Below, piece after piece: positions 52,571 to 61,061 of a stretch of 64,000 nt of DNA; position 1 is the first letter of the stretch; the number at the start of each line of letters is the position of its first letter. Source of the stretch: Ralstonia insidiosa (GTDB taxonomy: Bacteria; Pseudomonadota; Gammaproteobacteria; Burkholderiales; Burkholderiaceae). Under the pieces are notes generated by a model that worked only from the letters and a program-made list of their open reading frames with translations, searched no databases and had not been told where the DNA came from. The DNA lies in NCBI RefSeq assembly GCF_008801405.1, contig NZ_VZPV01000003.1:372001-436000 (forward strand), in the 5' to 3' direction. Position numbers and translations under genes: made by a program.

Positions 52571-53041
52571 GTCCACTCCTCCCCAGGTTGCGAAAATAGA
52601 CGAAAACAAAGGACTGTCAATCCCTCTGTGGAAAGGGGGGGCTGTGACCTTAGGTGAATTTGAGTGGTCGGCAACAAGGCTGAGTCATACGAGGCCGATA
52701 ATGACTTCGCCGATTAAGATTGATCACCCCTGAAGGGTGCTGCACCCAGCCGAGGGAGGATTTTTCGCATCTCGATCTTATGGATTATTGACTTCATTCC
52801 ATGAAGAATGCGAATAAATGCATATCCTTGTCGAATGTGTTGCCTGTTTGAGCCTGAACGCAACACGCTATCCATGCCAGGTCATCTTGGCCGCCGCTCC
52901 ACGGACCAACTTGGCTATTGCCGGACGAAAATCGCAGCGCGCAAATGGGTTATATGCCACAGAGAAAACGTGGACTGTCCGCGGCACCCGCTACGTAGTG
53001 GGCGATGCTTACAAGACGGCGCATTTCTTGTCAATTGGTAC
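52571..53041. other. non-coding region between TRAP remnant and IS remnant
   Basis: No supported gene. It must hold the promoter of the TRAP fragment. Short forward reading frames here do not resemble known proteins. A CCCCTGAAGGGTGC-type short hairpin (about 52728-52741) and mixed base composition suggest stacked fragments of former mobile DNA. Confidence 0.45.
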
Positions 53042-53368
53042 CTATCCCACAACGGTCCGGAGTTCGCTGGTAAGGTGCTCGATGCATGGGCCTACGAAGC
53101 GGGCGTCACGCTGTCGTTCATCCGGCCGGGCAAGCCAGTGGAGAACGCCTACATCGAGAGCTTCAACGGGCGTTTCCGCGATGAATGCCTGAACGAGCAC
53201 TGGTTCGTCTCAATGCGCCACGCCAGGCAGCTGATTGAGGAATGGCGTATCGAGTACAACACCGAGCGGCCTCACAGTTCGCTCGGCTATCTGACCCCGG
53301 CGCGGTTTGCGCAGGGGCACGAGCAGAATGAGTTTTTAACCCCGGACTCTACGTGCGACTCGTACTAA
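53042..53368 (+). pseudogene. IS3-family (IS407-like) transposase OrfB fragment
   Basis: The last 108 residues of a DDE transposase catalytic domain. 'NGPEFAGKVLDAWAYEAGVTLSFIRPGKPVENAYIESFNGRFRDECLNEHWF' and 'EYNTERPHSSLGYLTPARF' are characteristic of IS3-family OrfB. The N-terminal two thirds and OrfA are missing. The second catalytic aspartate, normally in a D-N-G-x-E-F motif, is histidine here (codon CAC for GAC), so the remnant is doubly inactive. The catalytic Glu is kept. The IS right end should lie shortly after 53368. Confidence 0.88.
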
Positions 53369-53848
53369 AACCAGGGGCAGGTCAACCCAGCGAAAGCCGG
53401 GGAGATACCATTCACCAAGTTCAGCCAAGTTCCCTGAACTGAACAGTCCCTGGCCAACTGGGTGAAACCAATGCTCCGCCTGGAAGCTTCTTTCTGCCAT
53501 ACCCCTCCCATTTCAGCGCTGAATGCGCTTGTTGATATTGAGTCCGCCCAAGCCAATCTGACCGGTCGCTGCTGCCACGGGCCTTCAGGTCAGTATGCAT
53601 CGATGCGCGGCCCTTTCGGTGTTCAAAGTGGCCATCGCTCGTCCTCTCCTTACCCGATCGTGCCATGCAGAAAGGTGCCGCGTTCGTGTGGGTTCTTGAG
53701 TGGGAAGCCGCGCCATGGATCTGAGCTCGAGATCTATGAGCGGGTACGTGGGTGGGTGATGGTCGGATTGATCGATCACACAAAGCCACCTGGCGCTCCG
53801 CACTCACGCGAGTACTATCCTAATTCCATAACTTCCGTTCTTTGGGAA
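53369..53848. other. non-coding region before the GIY-YIG gene
   Basis: No convincing gene on either strand. A short hairpin GTTCAG (53419-53424) with CTGAAC (53434-53439) lies just past the IS remnant. An open frame runs through from 53462 into the GIY-YIG gene, but its translation before 53849 is low-complexity and unlike any domain, so it is treated as leader DNA. Confidence 0.5.
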
Positions 53849-54613
53849 ATGACTCGCATCCGCTTTTCTTCTCAGACAAAAAGGCATCTTGGTCACTACG
53901 TCTATGCCCTTGTCGATCCACGCGACGATGCGATTTTTTACGTGGGCAAAGCAAGCGGCAACAATCGGGCTTATGACCACCTCAAATCGGAAACGAGCGA
54001 GACTTCAAAAAACCGACGCATCAAAGAGATCCGGGAAGCCGGCGCGGAACCGCTGGTTGATATCCTTCGGTACGGGCTCGACACAAAAGAGGCGTGCTTC
54101 GAAGTCGAAGCCGCCATTATTGATACGCTTGGCCTCGAAAACCTTACGAACAGTGTTCGAGGTCACGGCATCGAGCGCGGCCGCCAAACTGCTGCGGAAG
54201 TTGAGCGGCTTTATGGCTCTAAACCGATCGACGTCGCAGATATTAGTGAGCGGTTGATGCTCTTCTTCATCAACCGGACTTACTCGCCGACGATGCCTGA
54301 AATCGAAATCTATGACTGTGTGCGCCAGTTCTGGTCCAACGTGGGCGCCCGCCGTCGCACACCCGACGAGTCTGGCACTCCTCCATATTCAACAGCCCTG
54401 GGAATCGCTGATGGTGTGGTTGTGCGCGCGTATTCGATCGCGGAGTGGTTTCCAGCTGGGACTACCATGTCGACGCGTGGCTTTGCTGGAGGGGAAGGCA
54501 GATGGGAGTTTGTCGGCCAGTTACTACCAGACCATCCGCTCGTCGGTCGTCGTCTTGTCGACGGTGACTCTGCGGTAACGGCGACCCAGCAAGGCTATCG
54601 CTACGTCAACTGA
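53849..54613 (+). CDS. GIY-YIG (LEM-3-like) nuclease-domain protein, island cargo
   Basis: A 254-residue protein. The GIY-YIG fold occupies about residues 15-105: Y-V-Y at 17-19 in 'GHYVYALVDP', Y-V-G at 31-33 in 'IFYVGKASG', Arg40 and His44 in 'NNRAYDHLKSE', the metal-binding Glu87 in 'CFEVEAAIID' and a terminal Asn near 98-101 ('LENLTNSVRGHG'). The pattern is that of LEM-3-type GIY-YIG domains. The remaining 150 residues are unrecognised and could choose the target. The start is the ATG before the domain; an upstream GTG at about 53759 is possible. Single-gene nucleases of this class occur in defence or mobile-element contexts; function here is unknown. Confidence 0.75.
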   Translation: MTRIRFSSQTKRHLGHYVYALVDPRDDAIFYVGKASGNNRAYDHLKSETSETSKNRRIKEIREAGAEPLVDILRYGLDTKEACFEVEAAIIDTLGLENLTNSVRGHGIERGRQTAAEVERLYGSKPIDVADISERLMLFFINRTYSPTMPEIEIYDCVRQFWSNVGARRRTPDESGTPPYSTALGIADGVVVRAYSIAEWFPAGTTMSTRGFAGGEGRWEFVGQLLPDHPLVGRRLVDGDSAVTATQQGYRYVN

Positions 54614-54900
54614 CTGCTACGCAGGGTTCGACTCGCTGGTCGCTTACGAACGAGCCTCATCTTCACGCTATATAACGTACTACCAGACGTGACGGGGGCA
54701 ATCGCGATTGACGGCCCTACGGTAACACTGACTACGACAGCTCCGGGGCAGAACGGCAGCCTGACCTTCAGTGGGACGGCTGGCCAGAAGATCAATTTGA
54801 CAACGAGCCAGAACGCCCTGGGGAGCTACAACCTGGCGATCCTGAATCCTGATGGCAGCAGTCTCTTTTCATCGCAGCCTGCTGGAGGGTTATCTAACGT
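54614..54900 (+). pseudogene. fragment of an RHS-like or adhesin beta-sandwich protein
   Basis: In frame with an ATG at 54689, residues such as 'DVTGAIAIDGPTVTLTTTAPGQNGSLTFSGTAGQKINL' and 'YNLAILNPDGSSLFSS' match the repeated 'A-P-G-Q-N-G-x-L-T-F-x-G-T-A-G-Q' beta-sandwich unit found in large RHS-repeat proteins. The frame stays coherent upstream to about 54640 and then loses similarity on both sides, so only about 85 residues survive. Confidence 0.55.
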
Positions 54901-55130
54901 GCCATCAGGTCCTGGATCGCAAGCTGATCAGCGAGGCGCTGGGAGAGGGCGGCGTTGTCGTTCCTGTTGGACTTTCCACAGTGAATGTGCGGCGTTGGCG
55001 GCCTAGCCTAGTGGTCGCCACGGCTTTGGGAGATCGGCGGATCAAGGTCCTCGCCGGGTTGATGGAACGGGCGATTGATCTGCTGGAGGAAGCGTCTGCC
55101 CCCTCGAAGGCGGAGGGTCTTTCTTCATGA
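54852..55130 (+). other. short open frame of uncertain status
   Basis: A 92-residue frame overlapping the RHS-like fragment in another frame. The part 'LDRKLISEALGEGGVVVPVGLSTVNVRRWRPSLVVATALGDRRIKVLAGLMERAIDLLEEAS' looks protein-like but I do not recognise it; it may be the 3' end of a lost gene. The rest of 55131-55211 holds the thiolase ribosome site. Confidence 0.3.
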
Positions 55131-55211
55131 ATCGTTCATGCATTGGCGATGGATGGCCCCTGGGCCTATTTCAACGCAGTTGTTACGACGCCCGTTAGGA
55201 GGGCAGAAATC

Positions 55212-56396
55212 ATGAGCACGAGAGACGTAGTGTTGTGTCATCCGGTCCGCACCGCCATCGGCGCGTTTAACGGCTCGCTCAAAGCCACGCCTGCGGTCGA
55301 TCTGGGGGCGGCGGTGATTGCCGAATCGTTGTGCCGCTCAGGCGTGGATGCCGGTCTGATCGGCTGAGTCATTTTTGGCAACGTCGTTCAAGCCGGCAAC
55401 AAGATGAACCCGGCGCGTCAGGCGGCAATTGGGGCAGGGCTGCCGGTATCGGTGCCGGCCATGACCGTCAATCGGGTGTGTGGGTCCGGCGCCCAGGCCA
55501 TCGCGAGAGCCGCTGACGAAATCCGCCTCGGCTACGCTGACGTGGCCATCGCCGGCGGCATGGAAAACATGGACCGCGCGCCCTATCTGCTGCCGTCTGG
55601 CCGTTGGGGCAACCGTATGGGTGATGCTGCACTCCACGACAGCATGCTGCTGGACGGGCTGGTGGATGCCTTCTCCGGGGCGCATTCCGGCTGGCACACG
55701 GAGGACCTCGTCACCCGTTACACGCTGAGTCGGGAGGACCAGGATCGTTGGGCAGAGCGCTCGCAAAGCCGTTTTGCCCGCGCGCAGCAACAGGGCCGGT
55801 TTGTCGAGCAGATCGTCGACGTGCCGGTGAAAGTCAAGAGTGGCTCGGCCGCGTTCAACGTTGACGAGGCCAACCGGCCCGATACAACGCTGGAAGCGCT
55901 CAGCCGCCTGAAGCCGGCATTCCGCCAGGACGGCACCATCACGGCTGGCAATGCACCGGGTATCAACAGCGGGGCAGCGGCCATGCTGGTGGCAGAGCGC
56001 GCGTTTGCCGAGCGCCATGGTTTGGTGCCAATGGCGAGGCTGGTGGCCTATGGTGTCGGAGCGGTTGAGCCGGGCTTGTTTGGCATCGGTCCCGTGCCTG
56101 CCGTACGCCAAGCGCTGCAGCGTGCGCAGTGGGCGCTGGGCGATATCGAGCGTATCGAAATCAACGAGGCATTTGCGGCCGTCCCATTGGCGGTGGCTGC
56201 CGAACTCGGGTTGCCGCACGACATCATCAATGTGGACGGCGGGGCCATCGCACACGGTCACCCCATCGGTGCGACCGGCGCTGTTCTGACGACTCGGCTT
56301 CTGTACTCGATGCGGGCAGACGGCATCAAACGCGGCATCGTGACCTTGTGCATTGGTGGCGGACAAGGCATCGCGCTAGCGATTGAAACCCTTTGA
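55212..56396 (+). pseudogene. acetyl-CoA acetyltransferase (thiolase) with one in-frame TGA
   Basis: A thiolase reading frame of 394 codons interrupted by TGA at 55365-55367 (codon 52). The downstream part continues in the same frame ('VIFGNVVQAGNKMNPARQAAIGAG'), so one base change broke the gene. All catalytic motifs are otherwise intact: nucleophile Cys in 'NRVCGSGAQA' (about residue 90), 'NEAFAAVP', 'GGAIAHGHPIGATG' with the His, and 'CIGGGQGIA' with the second Cys. AGGAGGG at 55197-55203 gives a good RBS. A sequencing error or a recent mutation are both possible; a fragment starting at ATG 55404 would lack part of the N-terminal domain. Neighbour HxlR and acyl-CoA dehydrogenases suggest a former beta-oxidation-like role. 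Confidence 0.85.
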
Positions 56397-56456
56397 TCAC
56401 TTGAATTGTGCGTGTGCCGCTAGCACAATGATAGTGACATCGACCAAGGATATGCC

Positions 56457-56990
56457 ATGCAAAGAAAGACCTTTCGCGATATGCCATGCCCGATTGCGCG
56501 CGGCCTTGAGCGGGTCGGAGAGTGGTGGAGCATCCTGATCCTGCGCGAAGCGTTCTATGGGGCGACGCGCTTCGATACGTTCCAGAAGAATCTGGATATT
56601 GCACCCAACATGCTGACGCGTCGCCTCAATGGGCTGGTAGAAGAGGGCCTGCTGGAGCGTCGTCAGTATTTGGAGAAACCGCCGCGTTTCGAATACATGC
56701 TGACCGAATGCGGACGCGATTTCCTACCCGTTTTGCTGTCCTTGCTGGCCTGGGGGAATAAGCACTTTGCACCCGAAGGCATCAGTGCCCAGGTCGTGGA
56801 TCGTGAAACGCGCAAACGCGCCGAGCCCCTGCTGGTGGATGCAAAGAGCGGCAAGCCGCTGGACTTCGCGCGCTATGTCATCGCGCCTGGCCCGGCGGCG
56901 CCTGAAGGCATGCGCCGGCGCTTGAAAGACGCCGCAGACCATATCGCGGCGCAGAGCGGGCATGGCGAGCCGGCAACGGCAAAGCATTGA
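56457..56990 (+). CDS. HxlR-family transcriptional regulator
   Basis: A 177-residue regulator with the winged helix-turn-helix of the HxlR/MarR-like group at about residues 8-100: 'CPIARGLERVGEWWSILILREAFYGATRFDTFQKNLDIAPNMLTRRLNGLVEEGLLERRQY'. The Cys near the N-terminus (residue 10) is the position used for redox or electrophile sensing in HypR/QorR-type relatives. The rest is an extension of about 70 residues. It is separated from the broken thiolase gene by 60 bases on the same strand and may regulate it or the minus-strand operon ahead. Confidence 0.88.
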   Translation: MQRKTFRDMPCPIARGLERVGEWWSILILREAFYGATRFDTFQKNLDIAPNMLTRRLNGLVEEGLLERRQYLEKPPRFEYMLTECGRDFLPVLLSLLAWGNKHFAPEGISAQVVDRETRKRAEPLLVDAKSGKPLDFARYVIAPGPAAPEGMRRRLKDAADHIAAQSGHGEPATAKH

Positions 56991-57197
56991 GGTGAGCCCA
57001 CGTCGCCGTCGCCGCCAAAACCATCGTCCGCCGCCCACGTGAAGCAGCGGAGCGGGTGCGTCCCCGGTTCCCGTACCAGCAATTGATTCAGCCGCAACCG
57101 ATTGAGTTGGTCTCGAGAGGGGGATCAGCAAGGAGGTTGGCATTCAAATGCTGTGTTGCAGCAAGGGCTTGGTCCCGCATTTTTTCCCCTCCGCCGA

Positions 57198-57288
57198 TTA
57201 GTTCCGGATACGCCTTGCCCCATAAGGCTTTGCGGGTCGCCGTCGCAGCTTGTATTCGGAACTACTCAAGCGCTGTATCCGCAACTAA
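57198..57288. repeat. inverted-repeat cluster, candidate right end of the island
   Basis: TTAGTTCCGGATAC (57198-57211) and GTATCCGCAACTAA (57275-57288) are inverted copies matching at 13 of 14 positions; a third related copy GTATTCGGAACTA lies at 57252-57264 in the second orientation. The outermost repeat contains CGCAACTA, also found at 46053-46060. The rest of the 56991-57432 gap has no supported gene. A recombinase attachment site is inferred. Confidence 0.5.
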
Positions 57289-57432
57289 TTGATCGCTTCA
57301 CAGCCGTCCGCGTTATTTGAACAACGAGCTTCGATAGATATCTCGCAGACGTCGCTATCGTCGCAGGCCATCGTGCGGGGCGCCGTCACTCGCATGGAGT
57401 TCGGCAATCGCCGCACGTGGCTGGCGGGGTCG

Positions 57433-58629
57433 TCAAAGCGCCAGAGCGGTCTTGGCGATGATGCCCAGTTGCACTTCGGCCGCACCGCCAAAAATCGTAT
57501 AGGCGCGGCTGTTGAGGAACTCGGGCAGCAGGATGCCGACCAGTGCGCCGTCAGCATGGTCGGCATACGGCGTGACGCTGGCCTCGTCGCGCCAGCGCAC
57601 GCCTTCCAGGCCCAACAGATCCACGCCGAGTTCAGCCACCGCCTGCTTGAGCCGGCTGGCGCGCAGTTTGAGGATGGACGAGACGGGGCCGGGGCTCTGG
57701 CCGGGCTCCAGCCTGCCGAAGGTCTTCAGCTCCAGCATCTCGAAGGCGTCCAGGTCGGCACAGACCTCGCCGAAGCGCGCTTCCAGATGCGGATCGAGCG
57801 GCGTGTCGCCATCCGCACGCACTGCGGCCATCGCATCCCCCACGCGCTTCAACTGCCCGCGCAGGCGGGGGCTGAAGATGCCCGCACCGCGCTCGAATTC
57901 GAGCAGGTATTTGGCGCAGTTCCAGCCCGCGTTTTCGGCGCCGATGCGGTTGGCTTGGGGCACCCGCACGTTATCGAAGAAGACTTCATTGACGTCGTGA
58001 TCGCCGCCGATGGTGTCGATCGGCCGCACCGTGATGCCGGGGCTGTTCATGTCGATCAGCAGGAAGCTGATGCCGTCCTGCTTCTTGCCCTCGGTGCTGG
58101 TGCGCACCAGCGCGAACATGCGGTTGGCGTGGTGCGCGTGCGTGGTCCAGAGCTTGGAGCCGTTGAGCACGTAGTCGTCGCCATCGGCCACGGCGCGCAT
58201 CTTGAGCGAGGCGAGGTCGGAGCCGGCGCCGGGTTCCGAGAAGCCCTGGCACCAGTAGTCCTCGCCCGAGAGGATGCGGGGCAGATGCTGCTGCTTCTGC
58301 GCTTCGGTGCCGAACTTCAGGATGACGGGGCCGACCAGGCGAACGCCCATCGGGTGCACGAGCGGCGCGCCCGCCAGTGCGCATTCCGTTTCGAAGATGA
58401 AGCGCTGCACCGGGCTCCAGCCCGTGCCGCCCCATTCCTTCGACCAGAGCGGGACGAGCCAGCCGCGCTGTTGCAGGGCCTGCTGCCAGGGGCCGGAGAT
58501 TTCCGGCTCGGGATACATGGAGCTGGTCAGGCGCTGGCCAAGCCGCAATTCCGGCGTCAGGTGCTGGTTCAGAAAGGCGCGGACTTCGTCGCGGAAGGCG
58601 ACCAGATCGGGCGTGAGTTCGAGATTCAT
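57433..58629 (-). CDS. acyl-CoA dehydrogenase
   Basis: A 398-residue flavoenzyme that introduces a double bond into an acyl-CoA. The N-terminal helical domain starts 'ELTPDLVAFRDEVRAFLNQHL', the middle domain holds 'WCQGFSEPGAGSDLASLKMRAVADGDDYVLNGSKLWTTHAHHANRMFALVRT' (FAD/substrate region) and the C-terminal helical domain ends 'AYTIFGGAAEVQLGIIAKTAL', typical of the FadE-like actinobacterial/betaproteobacterial group in which a Glu or Asp in the 'A-D-x-A-D' region serves as base. ATG at 58629 is 9 bases past the end of the second dehydrogenase gene and gives a normal N-terminus. The two may form a heteromer. Confidence 0.92.
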   Translation of the reverse strand: MNLELTPDLVAFRDEVRAFLNQHLTPELRLGQRLTSSMYPEPEISGPWQQALQQRGWLVPLWSKEWGGTGWSPVQRFIFETECALAGAPLVHPMGVRLVGPVILKFGTEAQKQQHLPRILSGEDYWCQGFSEPGAGSDLASLKMRAVADGDDYVLNGSKLWTTHAHHANRMFALVRTSTEGKKQDGISFLLIDMNSPGITVRPIDTIGGDHDVNEVFFDNVRVPQANRIGAENAGWNCAKYLLEFERGAGIFSPRLRGQLKRVGDAMAAVRADGDTPLDPHLEARFGEVCADLDAFEMLELKTFGRLEPGQSPGPVSSILKLRASRLKQAVAELGVDLLGLEGVRWRDEASVTPYADHADGALVGILLPEFLNSRAYTIFGGAAEVQLGIIAKTALAL

Positions 58630-58637
58630 GGCAAGCC

Positions 58638-59828
58638 TTACGCAGTGACAAGGGAGGCAGAAGCATCGGAAGCGGCGGGCGTTGGGCGAGAGCCAGACAG
58701 GAGCGTCTGGCTCTCGCGCCACGCGTCGCTTGCCAGCAGACGGCGACCGAGCTGCGCGCTGTGCCACGCGGTGGCGCCGCCTTGCTGCTGGAACGCAGTC
58801 AGCTTGCGGAACAGGCCAGCCACCGGCATCTCTTCGGAAACGCCCATGGCGCCATGCAGCTGCACGGCTTCCTGCGCGACATAGCGTGCCGCACGGCCCA
58901 CCTTGGACTTCGCCATGGAGGCTGCCGCCAGTACGTCCGCGGCGCCGCCGTCTACACGCAGCGCGGCCAGTTCGCTGGCGGCCAGCGCTTCTTCGCAGCA
59001 CACCGCCATTTCCGCCAGGCGGTGCTGCACGACCTGGAACTTGGCGATGGATTGCCCGAACTGTTCGCGCTGGCTCGTATAGGACACGGTTTGCTCCAGC
59101 GCCGCCTGCATGGCGCCGCAGGCTTCCCAGCACAGGGCAATCAGGCCTTCGGCCAGCACCCGGTGCAGGATGGGCGTGGCGTCGTCGGTGGTGCCGAGCC
59201 GCGCATCGTCGCTGACGTGCACGCCTTCGAGGTAGAGGTCGGCAGCGGTGCCGCCATCTGCGATGCGGCAGTTGTGCAGGCTGAGGCCAAGGCTTTGCGG
59301 CGAGACCAGGAACACCGCGTGTGCCGGCGTATCTGGCAGCCTGGCGGAGACCAGCAGCCCATCGGCACCATCGGCGCCTGCCGCCAGCACCTTCACGCCG
59401 GTCAGGCGCCAGCCATCACCGTCGCGCACGGCGCATGTCTGTCGCGGTGCCCACGGTGCGTGACGATGCGGTTCATCGTGAGCAAGTGCGATGCGCTTCT
59501 CGCCCGCCATCACGGCGGCCAACCATGTTTCACGTTGGTCTGCACTGCCCAGCTCGGCCAGCAGGCGCGCGGCCAGCAGCACGCAGCCGTAGTAGGGCGC
59601 CGTGACCTGATGGCGGCCGAAGGCGCGCATCAACACGCCCGTGTCCACCGCGCCGCCAGCAAAGCCATCATCGGCTTCGGGTAGCGGGAGTGCGAGCCAG
59701 CCCATGTCGGCAAAGTGTTGCCAGAGTTCCGGCGCCGCCATCGGGGCTTGCGGGTTGTATTCCTTCGCCAGGAAGGCGAGGGCACTGCTCTCCAGCAGTT
59801 GCTGTTCTTCAGTCAGGGAAAAATGCAT
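58638..59828 (-). CDS. acyl-CoA dehydrogenase, second subunit-like paralogue
   Basis: A 396-residue acyl-CoA dehydrogenase-fold protein. The N-terminus 'HFSLTEEQQLLESSALAFLAKEY' and the C-terminal 'QLHGAMGVSEEMPVAGLFRKLTAFQQQGGATAWHSAQL' are family hallmarks, but the central FAD-binding region is divergent ('AHDEPHRHAPWAPRQTCAVRDGDGWRLTGVKVLAAGADGADGLLV'). In ring- and side-chain-degradation clusters one partner of an alpha2-beta2 dehydrogenase is similarly degenerate, so it probably pairs with the gene 9 bases downstream. Confidence 0.88.
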   Translation of the reverse strand: MHFSLTEEQQLLESSALAFLAKEYNPQAPMAAPELWQHFADMGWLALPLPEADDGFAGGAVDTGVLMRAFGRHQVTAPYYGCVLLAARLLAELGSADQRETWLAAVMAGEKRIALAHDEPHRHAPWAPRQTCAVRDGDGWRLTGVKVLAAGADGADGLLVSARLPDTPAHAVFLVSPQSLGLSLHNCRIADGGTAADLYLEGVHVSDDARLGTTDDATPILHRVLAEGLIALCWEACGAMQAALEQTVSYTSQREQFGQSIAKFQVVQHRLAEMAVCCEEALAASELAALRVDGGAADVLAAASMAKSKVGRAARYVAQEAVQLHGAMGVSEEMPVAGLFRKLTAFQQQGGATAWHSAQLGRRLLASDAWRESQTLLSGSRPTPAASDASASLVTA

Positions 59829-59903
59829 GGTCTCGTCCTTGTCTGCCTGCCCACCTACGCGAGTGCGGGCGCGTTGCCGGCATGTTGTCGGTAGCAGGCG
59901 GGA

Positions 59904-61061
59904 TCATTCCGTGGGGGCCGCAGGCGCTGTCGTTCCGTCGGGCGGTAGGAATTCGGCCACCTCCAGATCGAAGCCGGCGATGTTGCGATAGGCCACCGGC
60001 TGGCTCAGCAGGCGCAGCTTGCGTGCGCCGATATCGCGCAGGATCTGCGCGCCCACGCCCAGCGCCCGCTGCGCAAACGACGGCGGGGCGGGCGGGGCCG
60101 CGGTCTCCAGCCGCGTGAGCTGGCTCAGCACATGCGCGGGCGTTTCGCGCTCTGCCAGCAGCACGACCACGCCGCGGCCTTCCGCGCCAATGCGGGCCAG
60201 AGAGCGGCTCAGGTTCCAACTGGGCGTCTGGCCCATGGCAGTGGCGTCTGTTGTGTGGCTGCCGGCCAGGATCACGTCGCGCAGCACCTCCACCGCTTGC
60301 ACGCGCGTCAGCACGGGCTCGGCCGGATCGATGTCGCCCATGACGAGGGCCAGGTGCATCGCATCCAGCGGCGCGTCGTAGTAGGCGTGGAGCGCGAAGC
60401 GCCCGTGGGGCGTGAGCAGCTCGCTGCTGTGCGCGCGCTGCAAGGTGCTTTCGGCCAGCAGGCGGTGATGGATCAGGTCGCTGATGGCGGCAACACGCAG
60501 CCCGTGCTGGTGCGCGAACGCCAGCAGGTGCTCGCCGCGCAGCAGTTCGCCGGCATCGTCGAGCAACATGGCGTAGGCGCCTGCGGCTTCGCGGCCGGCC
60601 AGCCTGGGCAAATCCGAGCAGGCTTCGGCAAAGCCTGCGCGCCTGAGTACGCCGTCCGGCTGTGCTACCACCGGGAAGACGTGGCCCGGCTGCACCAGGT
60701 CTTCCGGGCGGCAATGTCGAGCACTGGCCACGCGCGTGGTCAGGGCGCGATCGGCGGCAGAGATGCCCGTGCTGACGCCCTCGACTGCTTCAATGGAGAC
60801 GGTATAGGCTTCGCGCTTGCGGCTGCCGTTCGCCATCCATGGCAGCTTGAGTTGCTTGCGGCGCTCTTCGGTGATGGCCAGGCACACCAGCCCGCGTGCC
60901 TGAGCGGCCATGAAGTTGATATCGGCTTCCGACACGTGGTCTGCCGCCACGAGGACGCAGCCGGTCGCCTCATCGCTGTCGTCTTCGATCACGACCACGC
61001 GCTGGCCGGTGCCCAGCGCGTGCAGCACCGCCTCGATGGGTGCGGCCGGTGCCGATTTCAT
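59904..61061 (-). CDS. RibBA-like protein with degenerate catalytic sites
   Basis: A 385-residue protein with the architecture of bifunctional riboflavin enzyme RibBA: a DHBP-synthase-like N-terminal domain (to about 200) and a GTP-cyclohydrolase-II-like C-terminal domain. 'VSTGISAADRALTTR' and 'PGHVFPVVAQPDGVLRRAGFAEACSDL' match the first. The usual acidic loop R-E-N-E-G-D is replaced by 'DEATGC' (about 30-35), and the cysteines that bind zinc in GTP cyclohydrolase II are absent in 'AVEVLRDVILAGSHTTDATAMG'. Both activities are therefore doubtful. The ATG at 61061 overlaps the esterase stop as ATGA. It may supply or bind flavin for a neighbouring flavoenzyme; that is inference. Confidence 0.85.
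   Translation of the reverse strand: MKSAPAAPIEAVLHALGTGQRVVVIEDDSDEATGCVLVAADHVSEADINFMAAQARGLVCLAITEERRKQLKLPWMANGSRKREAYTVSIEAVEGVSTGISAADRALTTRVASARHCRPEDLVQPGHVFPVVAQPDGVLRRAGFAEACSDLPRLAGREAAGAYAMLLDDAGELLRGEHLLAFAHQHGLRVAAISDLIHHRLLAESTLQRAHSSELLTPHGRFALHAYYDAPLDAMHLALVMGDIDPAEPVLTRVQAVEVLRDVILAGSHTTDATAMGQTPSWNLSRSLARIGAEGRGVVVLLAERETPAHVLSQLTRLETAAPPAPPSFAQRALGVGAQILRDIGARKLRLLSQPVAYRNIAGFDLEVAEFLPPDGTTAPAAPTE

Larger units (their letters stand above)
45987..57288. mobile_element. mobile island with three-recombinase module; right limit uncertain
   Basis: The island is defined by a four-gene recombination module (46073-51617) followed by low-GC non-coding DNA, gene fragments, an IS remnant and a GIY-YIG nuclease. 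The left limit is set by a repeat cluster beside mscS. The right limit is either within 54.6-55.2 kb, before the broken thiolase gene, or at a second repeat cluster at 57198-57288 that shares CGCAACTA with the left one. No target-site duplication could be defined by eye. Confidence 0.4.

Noticed and set aside
53421..53807. Minus-strand reading frame between the IS remnant and the GIY-YIG gene
   Set aside because: No recognisable domain, no ribosome binding site, and composition like the non-coding shadow of the opposite strand.
53462..53848. N-terminal extension of the GIY-YIG gene from 53462
   Set aside because: The frame is open but the translation is low-complexity and unlike any domain; the fold starts right after the ATG at 53849.
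55365..55367. Selenocysteine reading of the thiolase TGA
   Set aside because: Thiolases have no selenocysteine at this position and no SECIS-like hairpin is evident; a mutation or error is simpler.
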